Source: Bigelowiella natans CCMP2755 (lineage: Eukaryota > Cercozoa > Chlorarachniophyceae). Taken from it: a stretch of 64,000 bases of DNA. Position numbers and translations under genes: made by a program. Location: assembly GCA_000320545.1 (NCBI GenBank), contig ADNK01001956.1, forward strand, positions 1 to 64,000, given 5' to 3'. Every line of letters begins with the position of its first letter. The stretch's first letter is position 1. The notes under the pieces were generated by a model. The model saw only the letters and a list, made by a program, of their open reading frames with translations. It was not told where the DNA came from and did not search any database. Below are positions 51,087 to 61,008 of the stretch, piece after piece.

Positions 51087-53648
51087 TTATTTTGACGAAG
51101 ACGATGAGAAAACATCCTCCGCAGTCTGCGTATCATCAAGAGGTCTTGTTGCAATCCAATATAGAGCGGCAGTGAGGGAGTTTCCATCATCAAACTCGCT
51201 CCCATTGAGTGTTTTGATTCCCATCCAAGCTCCTTTCGGGTCGATGATACTTTCGGCCATTCGTATGTATCCTGCCCAGGTGGGCTTCAAAACAGGCTTT
51301 TTCCTTCCTAATGCCATTCCCATTTGTCCATATTCATGTGTGACAAAATCTTTAGGAAGTAAGTACTCGGAAGCAGGTGTAAAAGGAAGCATCTGTATGC
51401 CGTGTACATATTCAACGTTAGTTCCAAACCACGTCGTATGGCTTGCCATGTCTCCCCCAACGACTCCAACGATTGCATTCTTTGTGAAAAGTGGAGGATA
51501 TAGTCCCGTTGAGAATAGAGGGAAATACGTTTCTAGGACAACACCAGGTATGTGCCAGTAGCTTCGACTGGCCAATGTTTCAAGTGCACACAGCATGCGA
51601 CCGTAGTCCCTCATCTGAGTGTCACCAAGGACAGATCCTAGTAAAGAAACTGCATAATAAGCATTGACAGCTTCTGAAGAACTTTCCTGCTCCCTTCCAT
51701 CCGGCATCTTAAACAAACCACTAGCCCAGCTGTGACACTCATAGAAATCAAAATGCCTTGCAACAGGGAACTCGATTACGCCTTTCTCAGAATTGGCAAT
51801 GTCCTTGACCAGAGCGATGGCATAAGTTGCAAGATGTCCATCAAGAGCCTCCTTTGCAGATTCAGGTCTTAAGTACATCCAAACAGCCAGGCTGTAAATC
51901 ATGTAACCATAGTGAAAGTGATGATCATTGTAGTATCCATTCCCGAAGTCGTATATTGGAAACTTAAGCCCTCTTTCAACAATCAATCCCCCCCATGTCT
52001 GATCATAAACTAGTCTATTTGCTGAATCAGTTCCATTTAGCCAACTAATCATCAATTTCTCAACTTTATCAACAGCAATGTTCATCTCTTTCGTTTGGTG
52101 AAGTTGTTTTGCAATAAGTGCAAGTTTAGAGAGCATTGCTAATTTTTTCCCAAGATGATAGGTATCGTTAATGGAACCAAGAGGTTTCTGTACGTCAGAC
52201 TTCAACGCTGAAGTTATGACATCTTGTGTTATCTGAGGCGGCGAATTAACCTGTCCGTAAAAGCCAAGGGCAGGTAGATCGATACTTAATGTCCATGTTT
52301 CATTGAGATTCTCGAGGGTCGAAACGACAGGGGTCATAGGCCCCCTAGACGACCAGTGATGCATCATGCTTTGCCAGGTATTGATGGTAGTTGGTGGTTT
52401 CCGGAGAGATGTGACTTTATTTGAGTCCATCATCATCATATGATGAGGAAGATAGGACATTAGAAAACCATAGTCCTTCACTCCTCTTGTTTTCCATTGA
52501 TACATAAGCTCAGCCTTATCTGTTGCATCACCAGGACCCGGAATAATACGATAATCTACTGAACCGCTCACAGGATATCTATGAAGAAAGGGAAGAATTG
52601 TTTGAAATGCGCTCTCTTGGCATGGCATGAAATTCTTCTGCCAGGAGACGGAAGGGAACCCGCACGTAAGCATTCCTACTCGAATAGTCCCTGTATATCG
52701 ATCCTTCGAAGCAGGGTTCATTCTCATAAATGTTGTGTTGGTCCATTCAAATTGTAGAGCAGGCCGTGAGTAAACTAACCAATTTTGGCCGTTTGAAAGT
52801 TGTACCTGATAAGTTACGGATCCTTCTGAATTTGAAGGTCCTTCCGGAATTTCTAACGCCTTTATTGGAACCGTCCATTTAAGAATGGGTTTTGCTGATT
52901 TTAACTCCATGGTAATTAGTGGGCTTCCTCTTACAAGAGGTACCACCATTTGCGCCTTAGAATCATCATCTGCTGGCCCGTATGTCACTTCTACTGAAAG
53001 GTCATCAAAATCGCTCACTTGTGGGCTTTCAGAATAACCATCTTCCAGTGAGATAGCAACATCTGCGGTAAAACCTCCAGTGACTGAGAAGTCTGTCACC
53101 TAAGATATAGAATAGATTAGACTTTACTGTTGAGCCGCAGTTCTAAAATTGTTCATGTCATTTGTTATGAGGTAGCTCTGGCATTGACTTACGTAGGCAG
53201 TGCGCATTGGATAGCAGATTTGGAGTCCATCAGGTAAGCTCTTAATTGCGTATGGAGAGGTAATAACGGGACTGTCGAGATCTAAGAGGAGATTTTCCCA
53301 CCATGCATTTGTGGGGAGTGCAGCCTTAGATTTTTTGCCCTTCAAGGCCAACCGTTTGGGTTGCACAGGGTGCACAGCAGAGTGAAAAGGAATCGTGATT
53401 GAATCTGCAGGTAATTGCTCTGTACTGGCGCCACCAGATGGAGATGGTTGAATCTTCCGTGGTAATGACGTCAATGCAGGAGTCATTGAGGGAGTCAAAA
53501 CAGACAAAATTGCCAGCACACTTATAAGAGCCACAGCAACCCCAGATCCAACTTGGGAGGCGCGGCAGCTGAAGATGCGTTGTAGCCATGATCTATTGTC
53601 ATTGCAACTAGGAGGGGGCGACAGCAAGTGTGTACTTTCCGTTGGCAT
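51087..53648 (-). CDS. Endo-1,3-beta-glucanase, glycoside hydrolase family 81, with N-terminal membrane anchor
   Basis: Two exons, 53648-53193 and 53099-51087, with a 93-bp intron (GTAAGT donor, CTTAG acceptor), encode 822 aa. Family 81 enzymes hydrolyse internal beta-1,3-glucosidic bonds of glucans such as laminarin, chrysolaminarin or callose. Diagnostic sequences are LPTNAWWENLLLDL, SPYAIKSLPDG, the catalytic-domain segment DFGNGYYNDHHFHYGY, and CHSWASG followed by GREQESSSEAVNAYY, which contains the catalytic glutamate region. The N-terminus lacks a cleavable signal; about 30 polar residues (with STHLL) precede a hydrophobic helix (GVAVALISVLAILSVL), typical of a type II membrane anchor that places the catalytic domain in the secretory lumen or outside. 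Retaining the intron would add about 22 codons and a stop, so splicing is required. Confidence 0.95.
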
Positions 53649-54570
53649 TTCTCCGTCGCTGACGTAGCACAGAAGAAATCATTTACATTAAACCCGCAGA
53701 CAACAGATCACACTACTTCCACTAAGCACCACCATTTCCCTGTATGTACTTCATAATCATACCTACTGGAGATCCGAAAGGTGACGGGCCACTGCTGCTC
53801 TTCGTGCTGTCTCCTTGCAGAGATAGTTCTAGAAAATGGGATCCGTGGGGGGAGAGCGTGTAACTTTGAGTTGATGTAAGTACCACACCACGCACCTTCA
53901 GCTACAACGTCTGCTAAATGTTCTTAATTAGGTAACATGATGAATGGGATTAATAATCTGCGACATTTAGAATGAGCTTGTAGTCATAAAATAGAAGGTG
54001 CATGAAAGACTGTATAAGTACACAAGAATCTGAAATGTTTTTCAAACCTATCTTCGCTAAGCTGGGGAATGTTTTTTTTAAAACCATATCCATTTACAAT
54101 CTTTTCGTACATATTACGATGTCGCACACATATTATATGTTATTTGCCAACGCAAACATGTGTTTGCATTTGTTGAAATATTGATTGAAGATCAAGCAAG
54201 AGAAAGAGAGTAGCAGAAGGCTGTCTTAATTGAGAGAAACAGTATCCAAACATCGGTGCGACTTCGTCCAACGTACCGATTTCGCTTCAAACAATTGAAA
54301 ATTCTCGTCTTCACTGGGAATTTTGGCCAAAAAAGTGCACAATATGAAACAAAATACATGTAAGAGTTTATATTTTTCTTTAAAACTTCCATGCGTAGTT
54401 TCTCGGGGTACCGCTACGTGTGTGCTGTGGATAAGGCCCGATTTGTAAGGAGAAGCAGTTTATCTGGGTCTTTTTAGATGTTTTCACTGGAAATTAGGAA
54501 ATGCTCGACACTTGAGATTCTCCATCGGTAATTTATTATACATGTTGTACAGCTGCAGGAATGTGTAATT
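53649..54570. other. Intergenic region between divergent glucanase and pyruvate kinase genes
   Basis: Upstream of both genes. AT-rich from about 53940, with no long repeat or recognisable RNA gene. Short frames only (54002-54184 and 54192-54392). Promoters must lie here, but I see no core element clear enough to call. Confidence 0.5.
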
Positions 54571-54768
54571 TTGAAATTCATATTTCGTAAAACTGTGAAG
54601 TCGCAAGATCGAAGTGCAGCAGTTCGGTGCTCATTTGATTTTGCTGGAATTTACCAGTTGCGACATATCATAGGCCCCCAATTATCCAGTGAGACACAGG
54701 CGTTTCTTGCCTCCGAAAGTTCACGGTTTCTGTCATCTCTATCCTCATCCCTCAGGAAGGTGATGACT

Positions 54769-54817
<49 letters not shown>

Positions 54818-57800
54818 ATTTACTCTAAGCAAATAATGATATTTAGGAAAGAACACATAGCAAAATATGAGTGGAGTTGGAGATTTCAGCGTGCAAGCTT
54901 TGGTGTCAAAAAGCAGTTCAGAGGCAGAGATGAAACAGAAAATTTCCCGAGAAAAGCTTTCTGAGCTTCTTCAGCTCTGTGGGATGACTGATCCTCCACG
55001 CAAAAAACATGTTCATGACTTTTTTAGGGTGTCCAAAAATCAAACTCTAGATGAGTTCGTCAATGAATACCTGAGGTCCTGCGTTAACTTACTCGAAAGG
55101 CTTTAATTCTAATAATGTTTCATATATTTCCTGTACAACAGAATGATTAGTCTCAAATCAATACTGGCAATGCATCATGATATAAGTTCAAAGCAGAAAG
55201 TAGATCAGAAAACTGTACTTTCATACTTCACCTCAAATAGCTGCAATATCGACGCGAAATACCTCATCGACAAGCTTTATAGTTATTTGAAGAAGGTGTA
55301 AAGTAATTACTATAAAATTTCAATCTGACAAACTGGAAAACCTCCTTCTCAGATTAGTTGTTAATGTAATTCAGAAAGACACTGCCACAATAACTCTCAG
55401 CGAAACTCTCAAATGGTTGTGTGGGTTTTGACATAAAAAAATCTTTTTCGTGCAGGATTTTTTAACACCGAATTTTCGTAGGTATCAAAACCAGTTTCAT
55501 ATGATTGGAGAAAATCGAGAATCTAAGCGAGGGTCTCAAGCTGCTTCCGAAACCAAGGAGAAGAAGATCGATGAAGTTTACAATGAGAAGAAAGATGAAC
55601 TCCCGTCTATCATACGTCGAAATTCGAAGGTCCTACACATCTATATTTTATACCCCCGCCGCTATTAAGCAGAGTCCTTCTCAGATCGTGGCCACCTTGG
55701 GACCAGCCTCGAGTAGCCTAGATATGTTGCGAAAATTAGTTCGGTATGATCTTTACAGTTTGTGCGAACGTACAGAGAGTCTCATGATGATAGTTGTCTC
55801 TTAAATTAGAGTGGGAGTCAATATTTTCCGCCTGAATTTCTCGCATGCGAAACCGGATTATAGTAATATGGTACCATTGATTGAAGCACTCCAACAAATT
55901 AAGGTAGTACTCAAACAGCCAACTTTACTTCAACATTATATTTAGAGTTGAAAACTCTTCATCAGATGAGTACTAATAATCTCTTTCCTTTTAAATAATG
56001 ATGAAGCGTGAGAACGCAGGAACTCCATATGTGCCGGCTGTATTGGCAGATCTACAGGTACTTCGCAAAATCAAAAGTTTATATTTTTACAACTCTGATG
56101 GTTCCGGATCTTAGGGTCCAAAATTTCGCACTGGGGAACTAAAGGATCATAAAGAGGTCACCTTGGTTAAGGTATAATATTTCATTTTACCAAAATTAAA
56201 AATTAAGATATGATTACCCAAGTTTGAATATTCTGTATCATTATAAATTATAGGGTTCAACAATAAATCTTGTTACATCGAAAATCCAGACTGTGGGGGA
56301 TGGAAAGACAATCACAACAGGTCATATCCTAACTATTTTAGAGACCTCATATTAATAAGTACACTGTATATTTAGGAACCGCTGATGCAGATCTATGTGT
56401 ACGAAACTTGGAAGTTGGACAGAGAGTCATGATCAATGATGGGTAATTTTTAAGTGGTGTTGCCAGATTCAATGATCACAGACATGGGGCTAGATTTATG
56501 ACATTTTCACAATATAAATAGTGCCATTGTTCTCCGCGTGAAAGAACGTAAATCAAAGGAGGTAATAATTACGCAGAAAATCTAGTCGTTTTCGTGATAT
56601 GATTTCTTGTTACATATTTTTCTTGAAGGAATTGAAGTGTGAAGTGCTGATTGGAGGTGTTTTAAGTGAAAGAAAGGGGATAAACACTCCCGAACTTACT
56701 GTAATAATTTTTTTAAAACGAAAGTGTTCTTCTGATGGAGGTAGTAATATCTCTCAGGTTCCACTTCCAGCTCTAACTGCTAAGGATAAAAAAGATTGCA
56801 AATTCGTATGCGAAGGCGGCTTTGCGGTAGATATCTCGTATGATGTATCAAGTTCCGCAGGCTAAGTGTTATGTTACACGTAGGATTTTATTGCACTTAG
56901 TTTTGTGCAGAGAAAGGAAGATGTGGAAGAACTTAAGCAGCTAATTTCTATAGTACGCAATCATTCAATATTAATGTGATATTGTTCTTAATTGTAAACC
57001 ACTCAACGCCAACAGAGTCTTCCTGAGGATGCCGAACAACCCAAAATTATTTGTAAGATAGAAAAGCCACAGGTATGCTTTCGTTAATTTCATTTCTGTG
57101 AAGATGTAAACTCAAACACAACCTAGGCAATTGAATGTATCGATTCAATATTGGAAGTCACAGACGGTATCATGGTCGCGCGAGGGGACCTAGGAGTTGA
57201 ATGCAGCCTGCAAAAATTACCAGGGTTCCAACTAAAATTATATTAATTATTTGTTGAATGCAATTTGGTAAATTGTTCGATATGGCAGATATCAGAAGCT
57301 TTTAATCCATAAAGCCAACCTATCCAAGAAAATCGTTATAACTGCAACACAAGTATATCAACCATTCTGGATATTATTGTAGATAAATTACAGTTATACT
57401 TGTATTCTAGATGCTTGAATCAATGATTACCAATGCGGCTCCGACTCGAGCTGAGGTAAGTTATCGGGTCTCCTCACAGGAACCGCTAAGTTTCAATTTT
57501 CACTCAAGCTTTGAATTTAATTTGCAAATCATTTGCCATTTTCAATATGATACAAGCGTCGTGAAATACTATCTCCATCTTAGGTGTCAGATGTTGCAAA
57601 TGCGTGTTACGACGGTACGGACGCAGTAATGCTCAGGTATTCATGTATGTATGCAAAATTTGTGTGTATGTGTGTGTGTGTGCGTTGTGTTCAATGTATT
57701 CGTCGTTGCTTTGCCTTCTAATCTGATACATTTCATGCTTTAAAGTGGGGAGAGTGCGGTTGGAAATTTTCCGATTGAGGCAGTGACTATGATGAGTGAG

Positions 57801-58674
57801 ATATGTCTAGAAGCAGAGGTATTGTCTTGATTTTTTCAGTATACTTGAATATTTCTCACCCTGAAAGTTGCAGAAAACGATGAGGGAGCTCGAAAGGGAT
57901 CGCTTAGACTATGAGGTGAGAAATTGATCAAGGGTGTGGAATTATGAATATTAACCTTAAACTTATCTTATAAGGAGGAAGAGGACATTGGTGGTTTAAA
58001 GTTCCGTTATGCTGTTGCAGAGGTTCTAAAATAGGACTTAAACACATAATTCATCCAACTAAATCATTTTTTCCACCGCTAGAGCGCTTGTAGGGCTGCC
58101 GAGATTATTCAGGCAAAAGCAGTGATTTTTTTCTGCGAACAATTTGAGGTAATGGAAATTCTGAATGAGCATTGTAGGAATTAATTTTACGGGATTTTCG
58201 AAGGTTGCGATCTATCTGGCGAAATTGCGACCAAGTTGCCCAATTTTCATCGTAACCTTCACCGAAAGTATTGCATCCTGCACCCAAGGTCATAGTAGAT
58301 TAGGTTTTAACACATCAATATCTGACTAGTTTATTTGTCAGGATTATATGGATGCCATCCGATATTAATAAAAGAGGTGAGAAGTGATGATGTGAGCTTC
58401 CATGCATTTCTTTCTAATGATAATATATCATTCTAGGACATCGAAAGTTTCAAGACTACTGATGATTTTACGAGGACTATCGAACGTCACATTTTTTCTT
58501 TGACAGGGTATTGAGCACAATGAATTCGGTGTCATTGAGGTCACAACATGATTTTTCTTGCCATCCAGGACGGCCCTGGAAGAATCTGATGTGATGGTTT
58601 GTGCCCATCGTTGCCAATTCCCAAGTTTGCACAACACGGTTCGAATGGTGAAATTAGGCAAAAGTCGCGGTTGA
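54571..58674 (+). CDS. PK: Pyruvate kinase with long N-terminal extension, about 27 exons
   Basis: Pyruvate kinase transfers phosphate from phosphoenolpyruvate to ADP. Exons: 54571 (or 54658)-54759, 54861-55075, 55142-55295, 55456-55629, 55670-55743, 55810-55903, 56007-56057, 56115-56171, 56254-56320, 56376-56442, 56522-56561, 56629-56700, 56758-56837, 56901-56952, 57016-57072, 57127-57224, 57289-57352, 57411-57455, 57584-57636, 57746-57818, 57874-57915, 57975-58022, 58083-58148, 58204-58288, 58342-58376, 58437-58507, 58569-58674. From 54861 they total 2040 nt, in frame throughout. Motifs are SQIVATLGPAS, NIFRLNFSHA, DISFVQRKEDV, KIICKIEKPQ, MVARGDLGVE, ATQMLESMITN and GTDAVMLRSGESAVG. About 240 residues before the catalytic domain (SREKLSELLQLCGMTDPPRK and so on) have no counterpart in ordinary pyruvate kinases and I cannot place them. 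The start in exon 1 is tentative. Introns are short. Confidence 0.94.
54772..54814. repeat. (TC)n microsatellite in pyruvate kinase intron 1
   Basis: A pure TC run of about 20 units shortly after the GTGATG donor at 54760. It is the only long microsatellite in this gene. Confidence 0.95.
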
Positions 58675-58679
58675 TCGGG

Positions 58680-61008
58680 AAAACCTCAGGAGGACCAGTG
58701 TCTCCATTGAATGCGTTTGCCTAGTTTTGAAATGTGATCAATGACCTCGCAATTTTGCATCATGTAAGTTCTCATGCTTGCAGGACAATCCATGCGCGCG
58801 TGCAGTGTCCTCAAAGCTAGCAGACTGCGGTGGCTTGTTGTGCTGTCATTGCAGGGAACTCGCGCTCGAAGTGAGTGCACACGTGTGCGATGCTGTCGAT
58901 CAGCTGTGTGACCATCTTGTGCGACGGTGATGCACAGATGCAAGATGGATGCAATGAAGTGATGTACGAACTGTTGGCCAGTGCCAATGAGATCAGCGTG
59001 CAGATGATGACAATTTTTGGGAAAAAAACCAAAAAAGGTCAGGAATGATTGTTCCAGAAGCCACGCTGTGCATTGTGTGATTGGAGTTGTGTTTCTTGCA
59101 TGTTGGCACAATCAATGTGAACTTGTTGCATCGCAGGTCCGCAACACTCGCCACGTCATCGCGACATTGAGATGACAAACCAAAAAAGTCGAGGTGGCCG
59201 GGCTAGCCCCCTGACTCGACTTTCTGCATCAAGCTCGTGTGCACTCGTTGTTCGAACTGGCGACGTTTCGAGTGCCATTGACAGGGCTCCCTGTGCGATG
59301 CAGACTTGGACGCGTGCTTTTGCAGCCAAGCGCACGTGTGGATTAATCAACAATTCATCGCGACGACGTTCACCTCGTCTTTCACTTTTTCCAATGATGG
59401 CATTGCTGTGTCCATTGTTCCAGACCTACTGCTGTGCTTGCTGATCTTGGGAAGTGGTCTGTTGTTTTTGCTCCTTTGTTTCGCTGGCATGAAACAGAGG
59501 TCTGAGGTGGAAGGACCAAAAGGGGAACGATCAATTGGTTCATTGAAGCACAGAGAAGCATTGGGCTGAATCGTTTTCATTTTGACGATCATGTCGCATC
59601 GATCGCGCGACGCTCAGAACAATGAACAATGAACAATGAACAATGAACAACAATGATGAACCACACTTCCAAAGTGTGACAAGACATTTGCAGTGTGCGA
59701 AATGCAGTGCCTCGAACTGACTTCAGTGAGGTCCACCTAGTGAAACCAGAAGGAATCAAGAATGGCATTCTGGCCACTCCTCCGTTCCTAGTTTCATTGT
59801 CTTTGGTGCCTGACACTTGCCAACTTCAGGACCACGCACCCCTGAATCCTGCCGTGATGGTTTGCTCATGCTTGGAGATCACCAAGCAAGAACACCACAC
59901 CTGCGAACCCCAAGCGAACAATCAATCCCATGGACCACATCTTCATGGTCTGCTTCATGCCTGCCACAACATCCCCGGCTTTTGCGGAGACATTGCCCTC
60001 ACTGGAAGGCATGAAGATGGAGGAGGATGCATTCTTCGTTGCTAGTCCACTTGGACAACGAGCTTCGCAATGACCACAACATCCCCGGCTTTTGCGGAGA
60101 CAAAGCCCCCATCATTGCAATTGGAAGCACTAGCTTCACGCCAACCACAACATCCCCGGCTCAGAAAGAACAATGAACAACAATGAACAATGATGATGAA
60201 CAGAACGACAACGTTTCCGGAGTGTGAATGAGAAAAGAATGAGAAGTTGTAGCAGTGGTGTTCGAACATCGAGAATTTCTCTTCAGATGAGAGATTCCTG
60301 GATTTCCGGTTTAAAAAAGAAGCAACAAAAACACATTTCATTTCTGCCATTATTAAGCAGTTTTCTTGGTATAACTGCCTTGAACGGCTTGTTTTGCCAT
60401 GCATTGATCCAACCAAAGTGAACTTCGGAAATTCTTCGTACACTACCGGATTTTATGATTCATTGAAATGAATTTATCGCTCTTATGCAAGTCGAGCGAC
60501 GTGCTCGCCCCAGGAGTTAGTTAACACAAAGAAAAAACGCAGGACATTCGTGATGAAATGTGTCTCACGTGAACACCTCTGGGAATAAACGCGGGGTATG
60601 CGGAGAAACGCTAAGTCTTAGAAAGATGCAGTATTGAAATTATGCGGCCCTATTGATACCTTGGAACTTTACAAGTTTTGCTTGTATCAGTGAAGACGTA
60701 GGCGATAAATGCCAGCATAATGTAAAAGCCGTTCGAGAGCTTTGTAACTATTAATTTATACTTTACGAGGTGTCATCGTCGCCAACCTAACCTACTCAGC
60801 CTGCGTCACCGCAAAAAGGAGGGGGACGAGAGAAAGAAACAACAGAGAGAGCGGGAAGAGTCGCAATTCAATCCACACAAACTCTTAGCTGACCTTCGAC
60901 CAACACGGGACAACCTCTCAGGTAGTTTTTGATCTATGCATCTTCTCCGCAATCTCACAATGGTACTCCGACAGATAACCCAGAAGGACCACTGTGATCA
61001 ACGAAGCT
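58680..61008. other. Intergenic island with several repeat families
   Basis: GC-richer DNA follows the pyruvate kinase stop. AACAATGA heptamer-like tandem units lie at about 59619-59656 and 60168-60200. A CCACAACATCCCCGGCT unit, twice extended by TTTGCGGAGACA, occurs at about 59966, 60072 and 60137. Frames on both strands (for example 58686-59111 minus and 59172-59444 plus) overlap and lack domain character. From about 60420 the sequence is ordinary AT-rich DNA that should hold the promoter of the next gene. Confidence 0.5.

Noticed and set aside
58686-59600. Overlapping frames of 60-141 codons on both strands
   Set aside because: They lie in a repeat-bearing island, overlap each other and show no domain or splice support.
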